From Lachnospiraceae bacterium (GTDB lineage Bacteria > Bacillota > Clostridia > Lachnospirales > Lachnospiraceae), in the NCBI GenBank assembly GCA_004558185.1, contig SFDP01000017.1, positions 1 to 60,839 of the forward strand: 60,839 nt of DNA. The letters are read 5' to 3'. The translations under genes were made by a program, and so were the position numbers. The notes under the pieces are model-generated. The model worked only from the letters and a program-made list of their open reading frames with translations. It was not told where the DNA came from and made no database searches. Positions 32,306 through 40,783 of this stretch are shown piece by piece (position 1 is the stretch's first letter; the number at the start of each line of letters is the position of its first letter).

Positions 32306-34350
32306 GCTATCTCTCCTTCTTCCATCATCTCATCCAAACAGGCTTTGATTCGGGCAATCCCTTCCTGAGGAGTGATTCCCTCCATCTGACAGCCCGCTAT
32401 GGTCTGGTGTCCTCCACCGCCCATACGTTCCATCACCACCTGAACGTTTATCTCATCTATGGATCTTGCGCTTACATAAACTGTTCCCTGATATTCTGTC
32501 AAGATAAAGCTGGCCTTAATTCCTTTAATATTCAACAGCTCATTAGCTGCCTGAGCGCCTACTACCGTAGGGCTCTGTATGCCTTCACTCCTGCAGATGG
32601 AAATGGCATAATCATTGCGATAAATTTCTGCCTGACTGACCGCATCCGCCTTTGCCTTGTATTCCTCCGCATTATCTCTGAACAGCTTTCTGACTCTGGT
32701 TACATCTGCTCCGCAGCGGCGCAGAAAGGCTGCTGCTTCAAAGGTTCTCACCCCGGTTTTGCTGGTAAAGTTATTGGTGTCAATCATTATACCTGAATAC
32801 ATACAGTCGGCCTCATCACCTCTCACCTTTACCCCATCATTGATGTACTGTAAAATTTCCGATACCATTTCACAGGTAGAGGAGGCATAGGCCTCTACAT
32901 AGGAAAGGGTAGCATTTTCAATGGTCTCCGAGCCCTGCCTGTGATGATCTAAAACCACAATAGATTTACACAGCTTCAGCAGCTCAGGACATTCGGTAAT
33001 GCTTGGCTTATTGACATCTACCACTACCAGAACCGCATTGGCTGTGGCCAACTCCAATGCCTGTGCACTGTTCACAATCATATCTGTATCATAATTATCA
33101 TTGTCCTTAAACATATCCACCAAAGGCTGAACCGAGGTGGTTGCCTGATTAATAACGATATGCGCTTTTCTGTCCAGGCTTTTGGCAATTCTCCAAATAC
33201 CTACTGCAGCACCAAAGCTGTCCACATCTGCCAATCGGTGTCCCATGACAATTACACTGTCCTTAGCCGAAATAATTTCCCGCAAAGCATGAGCCTTTAC
33301 TCTGGCCTTTACTCTGGTATTCTTTTCCACCTGCTGACTCTTTCCTCCATAGTAGCTGATTCCTTCCGGTGTCTTCACCACTGCCTGGTCACCACCTCTT
33401 CCCAGAGCCAAATCCACAGAGGTACGGGCAAACTCATAATTTTGTGCATAGGTAAGCCCATCCAGTCCAATGCCAATACTGATGGTAACTGCCATCTCAT
33501 TGCCTATGTTTACGGTTTTTACCTCATCCAGTAAATCAAATCTGCTGTTTTGCAGTTGTATTACCGATTCTTTTCTTAAAATGATAAAGTATTTGTCCTT
33601 CTCCAACTTCTTGCAGATGCCATCCTGCGCAGCAATATATTTATTGACCTTTCGATCAATGAGTGCAATGAGCAGAGAGCGTCTTACTTCTTCTACACTT
33701 TCCAATGCCTCTTCATAATTATCCAGATAAATCATCCCCACAGTAAGAGACTGATTATCATTCTCTCTTAACGCAATTCTTAATGCCGTTTCATCAAATA
33801 AATATAGGGCTGTCAGATATCCGTCATAGCCATCAGGACTGATTATATCACTGTGTTTTGCCATTTCCTTAAGGGAAATCTTTTTCAGCTTAACCGAGTA
33901 TTCACTTCCTTCATAGGAAAGCTGTGTTTCTCCTTCATCCATATCTCCCAGAAGTTTATCTACCATGATTTCCGGAAAAAGTGTGGTAAGAGCCTTGGAA
34001 TATCCCTTAGGCTTATGAGTAATCTGCTCAAAGGCTTCATTGGTCCAGATAATACGCTCCCGGTCATCCAACAGTGCATACGGAAGCTCCAGCTCTCTTA
34101 GTAGCTGACGCTGAATCTGTCCGTATTCTGTGGCAAAGCTCACCAGCTCTGTCATAACCACTGATTTGCTGTTCCAAAACAGATAGAGAGTGATGGCAAA
34201 ATACAGCAGCACAAAGCAGGAAAGCAGGAGTCCTGCTCTGTAATCAAAGATGTATACGGCCAAATTGACACCGGCCAGTAAAATCCCCAGATAAAGAGAA
34301 GACTGCAGATACGTACGCAGCATCCCCCTGATTTTAACTTTATTCTTCAT
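32302..34350 (-). CDS. gdpP: Cyclic-di-AMP phosphodiesterase
   Basis: This 682-residue GdpP has two N-terminal transmembrane segments (about residues 12-50), a PAS-like domain, a degenerate GGDEF domain (around 170-300) and C-terminal DHH-DHHA1 phosphodiesterase domains. Catalytic features include GHRLADVDSFGA, VVDVNKP, VLDHHRQG and GGGGHQTIAG. It hydrolyses c-di-AMP and so sets cell-wall and osmotic homeostasis. The start is the Met after the MRGN leader residues, with AGAGGAAA upstream. It heads the gdpP-rplI-dnaB operon from the promoter at 34476-34504. Confidence 0.95.
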   Translation of the reverse strand: MKNKVKIRGMLRTYLQSSLYLGILLAGVNLAVYIFDYRAGLLLSCFVLLYFAITLYLFWNSKSVVMTELVSFATEYGQIQRQLLRELELPYALLDDRERIIWTNEAFEQITHKPKGYSKALTTLFPEIMVDKLLGDMDEGETQLSYEGSEYSVKLKKISLKEMAKHSDIISPDGYDGYLTALYLFDETALRIALRENDNQSLTVGMIYLDNYEEALESVEEVRRSLLIALIDRKVNKYIAAQDGICKKLEKDKYFIILRKESVIQLQNSRFDLLDEVKTVNIGNEMAVTISIGIGLDGLTYAQNYEFARTSVDLALGRGGDQAVVKTPEGISYYGGKSQQVEKNTRVKARVKAHALREIISAKDSVIVMGHRLADVDSFGAAVGIWRIAKSLDRKAHIVINQATTSVQPLVDMFKDNDNYDTDMIVNSAQALELATANAVLVVVDVNKPSITECPELLKLCKSIVVLDHHRQGSETIENATLSYVEAYASSTCEMVSEILQYINDGVKVRGDEADCMYSGIMIDTNNFTSKTGVRTFEAAAFLRRCGADVTRVRKLFRDNAEEYKAKADAVSQAEIYRNDYAISICRSEGIQSPTVVGAQAANELLNIKGIKASFILTEYQGTVYVSARSIDEINVQVVMERMGGGGHQTIAGCQMEGITPQEGIARIKACLDEMMEEGEIA

Positions 34351-34475
34351 ATTTCCTCTCATTCTAATCCTCATGCATGGAGCAGGTTCTGCCTGTTCCA
34401 TGGCTTAAATAAACAAGTGAAAATTTTACGCTTATTGGCTGTTTTCTCCCTGCCAGCCTTAACGTATATGGGGCT

Positions 34476-34504
34476 ATTATAGCATTAAACCCTGTCGTTA
34501 GCAA
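34476..34504 (-). promoter_or_regulatory. Promoter of gdpP
   Basis: On the minus strand TTGCTA (34499-34504) and TATAAT (34476-34481) have a 17-base spacer. The leader to gdpP is about 120 bases. Confidence 0.6.
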
Positions 34505-34540
34505 TCACTATGAGGGCGAAAAAAATGCGGCTTTTCAGAA

Positions 34541-34578
34541 AAAAAGGCAGACGGAAACGCTTCCTTCTGCCTTTTTCT
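34541..34578 (-). terminator. Terminator of the MacAB-like operon
   Basis: On the minus strand GGCAGAAGGAA pairs with TTTCCGTCTGCC and is followed by seven T. It lies just past the in-frame extension that follows the MacB-like stop codon. Confidence 0.85.
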
Positions 34579-34586
34579 ATGCTGCT

Positions 34587-34778
34587 CTATTCAGTGCTGT
34601 CAAGTGCACCTTCTACTTCACTGAGAATCTCATTGGCCAGTTTTCCCTCGAGGGTATCCTCCGAAAATTCTTTCTCCAATTCCTCCCCTGCTTGTTTTAA
34701 TTCCTGCTTTACCTCCTGCTTTTCTTCCTTTGTTTCATTTACCTTTTCTCCTTTCTCTCCGGTCGTAAGCCTGGTGGA
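34587..34778 (-). other. In-frame open extension beyond the MacB-like amber stop
   Basis: After the TAG of the MacB-like gene the same frame stays open for 63 sense codons before a second TAG. The predicted peptide is Glu/Lys-rich and helical (EVKQELKQAGEELEKEF, then EGKLANEILSEVEGALD). It contains no ATG or GTG in frame, though a purine-rich GAGAAAGGAG stretch lies within it. It could be a read-through extension, the remnant of a separate gene that lost its start, or a TTG-initiated short protein from about codon 34. The transcription terminator follows the second stop codon. Confidence 0.35.
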
Positions 34779-35981
34779 CTACTCATATCGAAGTGCTTCT
34801 ATAGGACTTAGAGCTGCCGCTTTCTTCGCCGGGTAAATTCCAAAGAAAAGTCCTACTCCTGAAGAAAAAATTACAGCAATAAAAATAGTAACTACCGATA
34901 TACTGGGGGTTATTTTGGCTGCATTGCCAATCAGTGAACCTCCCATAATACCGAGAATTATTCCGATAATTCCCCCCAACAGAGTAATCATACCTGCCTC
35001 CGCCAAAAACTGCATGAGAATCGATCCGGTTCTGGCACCAAGTGCTTTACGTATCCCAATCTCTCGGGTTCTCTCTGTTACGGAAACCAGCATAATATTC
35101 ATTACACCAATTCCACCTACCAATAGAGAAATGGCTGCTACAAAGGAAATAAATATGGTAATCGTTCCCATCACCGAATCTATCTGAGCGGTAATATCGG
35201 TAAAATTTTCAACCTTGATCAGATTTTCTCCCTTGATGGAGTACCTGCTTTCCAGAAGATTGATCGTTTTTTGTGCCACCTGGCTGCTGTTTGTATTGGA
35301 TTCAGCGACTATGTAAAACATCCCAAAATTTTCGATATAGTACTGAAAGTCATTACCTAAAACGGTGTAGGGAAGTTCTATGGTAAGCTGATCCTGACTG
35401 CCGGCGGTAATCAATCCTGCAGCACTGTCCTTTCTCAAACCAATAATAGAAAGGTCCTGACTGATACCATCTATGTTTAACTCAAAATCAAGTCCCAATA
35501 CATTAGTGGTCCCAAACAGTTTCTTTGCGCTGCTCTCTGTAATGACACATACCTTTTCCCCTGCTGCCACCTCCTCAGCGTTAAAATATCGGCCTGCTAC
35601 AATGGGATCTCCCACGTTGTACAGCATACCTTCATTACCCCCTCTAATGGAGGCCTTAAACTCCCCCTTGGAGCCTGTTGCATTTCCCGTATCTCCTATA
35701 TAAGGGCTGACCGCTTTTATCCCTGCCACCTTTTCCCTGATGAGTTCAAAATCATCAATGGTAAAGCGTGGGGTACCGCTTTCCGTATAAATTGTAATCT
35801 GTCCGCCGCCAATATTATTCAATTCCTCTCCCATCTGCTTCTTCACGCCATTGCCCACTGACATAACCATAATCACAGAGGAAATGCCAATGATAATGCC
35901 CAGCATGGTAAGGACTGAACGCCCCTTATTGCTTTTAATATTTTTTATTGCAATTTTTGTATATTCCCAAATTTGTGACAT
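34779..35981 (-). CDS. MacB-type ABC transporter permease
   Basis: This 400-residue FtsX/MacB permease has an N-terminal transmembrane helix (SVLTMLGIIIGISSVIMVMS), a large extracytoplasmic MacB-PCD domain (residues 45-270) and three C-terminal membrane helices. The coupling motif TERTREIGIRKALGAR lies near residue 310, and the protein ends IEALRYE as the family does. With the adaptor and ATPase it forms a tripartite exporter, probably for peptides, toxins or antimicrobials; the substrate cannot be read. The frame continues open past the stop for 63 codons. Confidence 0.92.
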   Translation of the reverse strand: MSQIWEYTKIAIKNIKSNKGRSVLTMLGIIIGISSVIMVMSVGNGVKKQMGEELNNIGGGQITIYTESGTPRFTIDDFELIREKVAGIKAVSPYIGDTGNATGSKGEFKASIRGGNEGMLYNVGDPIVAGRYFNAEEVAAGEKVCVITESSAKKLFGTTNVLGLDFELNIDGISQDLSIIGLRKDSAAGLITAGSQDQLTIELPYTVLGNDFQYYIENFGMFYIVAESNTNSSQVAQKTINLLESRYSIKGENLIKVENFTDITAQIDSVMGTITIFISFVAAISLLVGGIGVMNIMLVSVTERTREIGIRKALGARTGSILMQFLAEAGMITLLGGIIGIILGIMGGSLIGNAAKITPSISVVTIFIAVIFSSGVGLFFGIYPAKKAAALSPIEALRYE

Positions 35982-35992
35982 AAGTCCCTCCG

Positions 35993-37462
35993 TTAATCAG
36001 CCGGGCGGGTACTTACCGGCATTCCCTCAAAGACTTCTCCTCCGGTTTCCGTAATTACCTGCTCTCCTTCTTCAACGCCTTTTTTAATTTCAATCTCCGT
36101 ATCGGTAGTCAGGCCGGTTTCTACGTCTCTCTTTACTACAGCTCCCTCTTCAACCACATATACAAACTGTCCGTTCACATCTGTATTGACCGCCTCTATA
36201 GGTACGGTAATAGCCCCCTGTACTGTTCCGGTGGAAACGACCACCTTAGCTTCTACTCCCAGAAAAAGCTCCTGATCCGGGTTAAGGATTTTAATGTAAA
36301 CTCCTACCACTGTAGCACCATTGGCATTTTTAGTTGCCATCTGCTCAATTCTGTCCACCTTTCCCTGGTAGGTTTTTCCTGCTATGGTGAGCTTTGCCTC
36401 CTGGCCCACTTTCAATTTTTCCAAATCGTATTTGCTGACCGACAGAGAAACCGCAACATCTTCCAGGCTCTCCAGAGTAAACAGCAGTTCTCCTTCCTGA
36501 GGAGTCTTTCCCTTCTGCGCCTCCATTGTAGTCACCACACCGTTAAATTCAGCTACGATTCCCTGTTCATTATTCTGAATGGAAGCCATAGTTTTTTCCA
36601 ACTTCAGGCGCTCCATTTCTGCATTAGCCTCCATCTGCGCTTTCCCTCCTGCGCTTAGCTTACCGGCTTCAGAGGAACCTTTTTGAGACTTCATCTCTGC
36701 TTCATATTCTTTATACTTATTTAAAAGTCTGGTGTTTTGTTCAATTTCATCGTGCAATCTTCTTAATTCCGGATGATTTTGCTGCTCATAGGCATTTTCC
36801 TGAATAAGTTTGAGCAGATTTTGATATTCCGCACTATCCGGCTGGTCTGCCCAGTCAATTCTGGATATCTCCAGTAGGCTTCCCTGACGAGCCAAAGCTG
36901 CTTTCTTATCATCATACTGTTTTTGCAGACTGTCAATGGTACTTTGAGTATCTGCAATCTGTTGCTTCAGCACCTCCATATTGGTGGTTGCTTCTGTATA
37001 CATGGCCTGCTGCTTCCCATTCTTCTCCACACTGTCCTGGTAGCCGCCCTTACTTGCCTGAAGGTTCAGTTGGGTCAGCTTCTTCAATTCAGAAAGTGCA
37101 GCTTCATCATAGGCTATAATTACCTCTCCTTTTTTTACCGTTTCTCCTTTCTCAATATGAATCTCTCCAATCTGTGCACTGACCGGTGCAAAGCAGTTCA
37201 ACACCCTGTCCGAAACCACTGTTCCACTGGTATTCATCATTTGATTTAAATCCTGCCTTTTTGCTTCAGCAGTGGTCACCATTGGCTTTTGATTGGCTCC
37301 CACTAAGCCTCGATAGAAGAGCAGACCCAATACACAGACAACGGCAGCTATCAGTATCTTCTTTTTTCCGCTCATTTTTTTCTTTTTGTTCCCCTGAATA
37401 AGGGCAGTCTCCTTATTCTGTTCGGCCTGATCTGTACTTTCTTTTTTAAACAGCTTTCTCAT
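35993..37462 (-). CDS. HlyD/MacA-type efflux adaptor
   Basis: This 489-residue protein has one N-terminal membrane helix (about residues 35-55, KKILIAAVVCVLGLLFY), a biotinyl-lipoyl-like segment (APVSAQIGEIHIEKGETVKK), a long coiled-coil hairpin (residues 130-275) and beta-barrel and C-terminal domains (VEAKVVVSTGTVQGAITVP). It bridges the permease to the cell surface in Gram-positive MacAB-like systems. Its ATG lies 17 bases inside the 3' end of the ATPase gene, so translation is coupled; the GGAGGAGAAG site is within that gene. An upstream frame extension has no site. Confidence 0.9.
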   Translation of the reverse strand: MRKLFKKESTDQAEQNKETALIQGNKKKKMSGKKKILIAAVVCVLGLLFYRGLVGANQKPMVTTAEAKRQDLNQMMNTSGTVVSDRVLNCFAPVSAQIGEIHIEKGETVKKGEVIIAYDEAALSELKKLTQLNLQASKGGYQDSVEKNGKQQAMYTEATTNMEVLKQQIADTQSTIDSLQKQYDDKKAALARQGSLLEISRIDWADQPDSAEYQNLLKLIQENAYEQQNHPELRRLHDEIEQNTRLLNKYKEYEAEMKSQKGSSEAGKLSAGGKAQMEANAEMERLKLEKTMASIQNNEQGIVAEFNGVVTTMEAQKGKTPQEGELLFTLESLEDVAVSLSVSKYDLEKLKVGQEAKLTIAGKTYQGKVDRIEQMATKNANGATVVGVYIKILNPDQELFLGVEAKVVVSTGTVQGAITVPIEAVNTDVNGQFVYVVEEGAVVKRDVETGLTTDTEIEIKKGVEEGEQVITETGGEVFEGMPVSTRPAD

Positions 37463-38186
37463 CTTCTCCTCCATTTTGCTCTGTTGATTTAGCTTCTGTC
37501 CCTTTTTCCTTCGTGTCTTCCACCACTCTTCCATCCATCATTCGGATAATTCTTGGAGCCTGTGCGGCAATATCGTTATCATGAGTAATCAGAATCAGGG
37601 TATGCCCTTCCCCATGCAGTCTTTTCAGAATCTGCATAATTTCCTTACTGGAGGAAGAGTCCAGATTTCCCGTAGGCTCATCTGCCAATATGATAGGTGG
37701 TGCCTGTGCAATGGCCCGGGCTATTGCCACCCTTTGCTGCTGTCCCCCGGAAAGCTGGGAGGGTCTGTGATCCATTCTTTTTTCCAGTCCCACCTTTTGC
37801 AATGCGGCTTTAGCCAAACGGATTCTCTCACTCCTGTTTACTCCCCGGTAAAGCAGAGGCAGCTCCACATTTTCCAGTGCATTTAAATTGGCAATCAGAT
37901 TAAATCCCTGAAATATAAACCCAATTTCATGATTTCGAATATCTGACAGTTCATTGTCGCTTAGGTGTGCAACATCTTGATTGTTCAGTATGTACTTGCC
38001 TCGTGTCGGAACATCCAGACAACCCAGCATATTCATTAATGTGGACTTTCCACTGCCCGATTGTCCGATAATGGCCACAAATTCCTCTCTCTCTATGGAC
38101 AGGTTTACTCCATCCAATGCCCTGACCTCGTTCTCTCCCGGATTATAAATCTTATACATTTCTTGAATGGTAATTAAACTATGCAT
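37446..38186 (-). CDS. MacB/LolD-type ABC transporter ATPase
   Basis: This 246-residue ATPase has Walker A GQSGSGKSTLMNMLG near residue 40, the Q-loop FIFQGFNLI, the signature LSGGQQQRVAIARAIA and Walker B IILADEPTGNLD, and a Lys/Glu-rich C-terminal tail of about 20 residues. It powers the adjacent MacB-type permease. It is the first gene of the operon; an inverted-repeat element (38201-38331) sits just upstream and may contain or displace its promoter. Confidence 0.94.
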   Translation of the reverse strand: MHSLITIQEMYKIYNPGENEVRALDGVNLSIEREEFVAIIGQSGSGKSTLMNMLGCLDVPTRGKYILNNQDVAHLSDNELSDIRNHEIGFIFQGFNLIANLNALENVELPLLYRGVNRSERIRLAKAALQKVGLEKRMDHRPSQLSGGQQQRVAIARAIAQAPPIILADEPTGNLDSSSSKEIMQILKRLHGEGHTLILITHDNDIAAQAPRIIRMMDGRVVEDTKEKGTEAKSTEQNGGEDEKAV

Positions 38187-38200
38187 ATCTCTATCCCTTT

Positions 38201-38331
38201 GTAGCTATTCAGCAGCGGCAGCGTTACAAGCACAACTATATATAATTGCCTGCAGAGATATATCGCTGCCTGTTAAATATTCCTTCTCTCACGGCAGCCG
38301 CAATGAATGCGTATATCTGCTGAACAGTTAC
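38201..38331. repeat. Inverted-repeat element family B (complete copy)
   Basis: The left end GTAGCTATTCAGCAG and right end CTGCTGAACAGTTAC are imperfect terminal inverted repeats. The right part resembles the copies at 1720-1851 and 14481-14523. It lies between the two ABC transporter operons and carries no reading frame. Confidence 0.65.
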
Positions 38332-38343
38332 ATCCCTTTTCTA

Positions 38344-39168
38344 TTATTCCAGATTCAACCTGTTACGGATAATATAGTTGCTGGCAGCAAAAAGTGCTGC
38401 TGTAATTACCAGATAGAACAGATATTGTATCCATGCTGCATTAAACATGATTAGGATAATATTTATGTTCTCCTCGTAAAAAGTGTTGTTTATAAGCGGT
38501 AACTGCAGCAGATTCTGCAGAATCGATACCACAGTAGAAATTACACAGCCCACAGCGAAAGCCGCCATTACGCGATGCTTTCTTACTAACTGGCCTATGG
38601 TAATAGAGGAAACGATTAATGCCGTACTGTAACACAGACTGATAAGCACTCCAATCAAGCTGGTAAGTATATGTACCCACTTTATTTCCCAAACGCCAAG
38701 GTCTTGTATTAATTCATTAAATCCTATTCTGATATCTGATATTACCACTCCCCAGTCTATTCCGCTGAAATAGCAAAGTATTCCGGTAAACCCAAAAATC
38801 AGCACACTTAATATCACTCCCAAAACAGAAATCACTGCCCATACCACCATCACCAGACTTTTTGCAAACAATAGCTGACCAGAGGAAACCGGCAGTGTAT
38901 GGGTAAGGTAACCCTCGTCAGAATACATACTTCGATAAAACTGTAATGCCAAATATATATTGATTGCTAAGCCAACGCCTATTACTGCAATAAAAAACAT
39001 TGTCCATACCAGGCCTACCAGCAAAGAAAGCCCTGCCACCTGGCTCTCCCAAACAGGTGCCATGAACCCCAGCCCGCTAAGGAAGGCAAATATCTGTAAG
39101 ATTACCAACAGGGCAGTGGGTACCTTCCACAATCTTCTCCATTCGTGCTTCAATAGCTTCTTTAACAT
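38344..39168 (-). CDS. ABC transporter permease (YtrC-like)
   Basis: This 274-residue ABC-2-type permease has about six membrane helices, beginning MLKKLLKHEWRRLWKVPTAL, the cytosolic start typical of this class. No substrate-specific motif is visible. The ATG overlaps the end of the ATPase gene. Together with that ATPase and the GntR regulator it forms a Ytr/Ecs-like cassette, often induced by cell-envelope antibiotics in Firmicutes. Confidence 0.85.
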   Translation of the reverse strand: MLKKLLKHEWRRLWKVPTALLVILQIFAFLSGLGFMAPVWESQVAGLSLLVGLVWTMFFIAVIGVGLAINIYLALQFYRSMYSDEGYLTHTLPVSSGQLLFAKSLVMVVWAVISVLGVILSVLIFGFTGILCYFSGIDWGVVISDIRIGFNELIQDLGVWEIKWVHILTSLIGVLISLCYSTALIVSSITIGQLVRKHRVMAAFAVGCVISTVVSILQNLLQLPLINNTFYEENINIILIMFNAAWIQYLFYLVITAALFAASNYIIRNRLNLE

Positions 39169-39869
39169 ACAAATACCTCCCTGAAATACGCATCCACGCT
39201 TTTGCCCTGCTGCTCTCTGATATCCTCTACCGTTGACTGCAATACGATTCTTCCATCCTTAATAAAAATCACTTCATCTAAAATTGCCTCCACATCAGCA
39301 ATTAAATGGGTTGCCAGAAGTACTACTGCATCTTCATTATAATTTTGTATTATCGTTCTGATAATATAATTCCTGGCTGCAGGATCCACTCCCGCAATAG
39401 GCTCATCAAGAATATATACCTTTGCCTCCCGACTCATTACCAGAATCAGTTGGATTTTCTCTCTTGTTCCCTTGGACAAGGTTTTCAGCGGCTCTGACTC
39501 CTTAATCCCCAGAGATTCCAGCATGACCCTTGCTCTTTCCACAGAAAAATCCTGATAAAAATCACTGAAATATTCCAGCATTTGTCCCACCGTTTTGCCC
39601 GCCTGTAAATAAGTTCTTTCCGGCAAATAGGATACCACCCCTTTGGTATACTTACCAGGGTTATGCCCGTCAATCAGTATCTCTCCCTCCGTCGGCACCA
39701 ACAACCCGTTAAGAAGCTTGATCAATGTAGTTTTTCCACTTCCGTTTGGTCCCAGAATACCGATTACCTTACCTGCCGAAAGCCCCAGTTGTACATTCTG
39801 TAAGGCATTCTTCCCATGCCCCTTTCCATAACTGTAGGATAGTCCATTAATCATGATTAAATCTTCCAT
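39162..39869 (-). CDS. ABC transporter ATPase (YtrB-like)
   Basis: This 235-residue ATPase has Walker A GPNGSGKTTLIKLLNG near residue 35, a divergent signature LSKGTREKIQLI and Walker B VYILDEPIAGVDPAARN. The degenerate signature (LSKG) is common in the YtrB group. The start is the Met after MEEK, following GGAGGAG. It lies between the GntR-type regulator and the permease, with 94 bases from the regulator and an overlap with the permease. Confidence 0.92.
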   Translation of the reverse strand: MEDLIMINGLSYSYGKGHGKNALQNVQLGLSAGKVIGILGPNGSGKTTLIKLLNGLLVPTEGEILIDGHNPGKYTKGVVSYLPERTYLQAGKTVGQMLEYFSDFYQDFSVERARVMLESLGIKESEPLKTLSKGTREKIQLILVMSREAKVYILDEPIAGVDPAARNYIIRTIIQNYNEDAVVLLATHLIADVEAILDEVIFIKDGRIVLQSTVEDIREQQGKSVDAYFREVFVC

Positions 39870-39963
39870 CTTCTCCTCCATCCTTTCCTTTATTAATAGG
39901 TCACTTAGAGAACTTTGGGTAAAGGGCAGTCCTCTCCTGCCCTAATCGTTATCCGTATATTCT

Positions 39964-40338
39964 TTATGCCATACTCTGGTCTTTATTTCCTTCCTCTGTC
40001 AGAAGGGCTATGATTTCTTCCTTTTCAAAGCCCATTTCCTTCATCTTTTCCAAAAATTCATGTACCTGCTCCCTAGCTAAAGCATTCCTTGTTTCTTTAA
40101 TCATCCCTTTGTCCTCCGTCACCGTTCTTCCATTTGTACGAAAAGTAACCACTACATTCTTCCTCTCCAACTCAGTCAGTGCCCTCTGCATAGTATTGGG
40201 ATTGACCCCGGCCTGAGCTGCTAAATCTCTGACACTGGGTATCCTTTCTCCAGGCTGGTATACACCGGAACAGATGGCCAGTTCCAGTCGTTCTGCTATC
40301 TGTAAGTAAATTGGCCGGTTAGCATCCAACTCCCACAT
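39964..40338 (-). CDS. GntR-family regulator (YtrA-like)
   Basis: This 124-residue regulator has a winged helix in the first 70 residues (YLQIAERLELAICSGVYQPGERIPS, split by a turn, then NPNTMQRALTELERKN) and a short C-terminal helical region instead of an effector domain, the YtrA subfamily. It probably represses its own cassette. An inverted repeat (40378-40386/40409-40417) lies in the promoter region as a candidate operator. Confidence 0.88.
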   Translation of the reverse strand: MWELDANRPIYLQIAERLELAICSGVYQPGERIPSVRDLAAQAGVNPNTMQRALTELERKNVVVTFRTNGRTVTEDKGMIKETRNALAREQVHEFLEKMKEMGFEKEEIIALLTEEGNKDQSMA

Positions 40339-40377
40339 TCATCTCTTCCTCCTTCTCTTATTTTTTATCATTTATCA

Positions 40378-40433
40378 ATTGCATTATTGTACTATGTGAT
40401 TAATACATTAATGCAATTAGTCTTATTTGTCAA
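40378..40433 (-). promoter_or_regulatory. Promoter and candidate operator of the ytrA-like cassette
   Basis: On the minus strand TTGACA (40428-40433) and TAATGT (40405-40410) have a 17-base spacer. An inverted repeat with perfect 9-base arms ATTGCATTA (40378-40386) and TAATGCAAT (40409-40417) overlaps the -10 region and the predicted start site, a typical place for an autorepressor. Confidence 0.5.
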
Positions 40434-40585
40434 CTCCTTTATCTATTTTAAAATGAAATAATTTATCTAAAGCAAAAGGACTCTGTCTTTTCCAACAGAG
40501 TCTGACTTATCAATGCTTCTCTTTAAAACATAATAAAATGTTACTGTTCCAGAGCATCATAAGCTCTCTGTAATATCCCTATTTT

Positions 40586-40783
40586 ATGATACCAGGGGCA
40601 AAAGGTCTGAACCCACATGAGCTTGCTCAAATGTGGGTGAATGTCCTTGAGACCCGCCAAAATATGAGCTTAAAAGTGGGGCGAAAGCACCACGATATGC
40701 GAATATTTTGCAGGATTGTGGGAGTACGAAGCACGTAACAATCCGTAGGTATCATAGTTAGGGGCTTTTGACCCTAACATCAT
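40586..40783 (+). repeat. Complete copy of the 198-bp dispersed structured repeat
   Basis: The unit is closed by ATGATACC (40586-40593) pairing with GGTATCAT (40748-40755). It encloses hairpin ACCCACAT/ATGTGGGT (40611-40638) and hairpin GGATTGT/ACAATCC (40713-40744), and is followed by hairpin GTTAGGG/CCCTAAC (40757-40778). The outer 20 bases at both ends are also inverted repeats of each other (AGGGGCAAAAG against CTTTTGACCCT). The two window edges carry the two halves of further copies. No reading frame is seen. It could be a small mobile element or a structured RNA. Its last bases provide the stop codon of the DUF4300 gene. The rest of 40339-40585 has no gene. Confidence 0.85.

Noticed and set aside
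34510..34836. 108-codon plus-strand frame over the MacB end
   Set aside because: It is antisense to the MacB-like gene and terminator and has no family or start signal.
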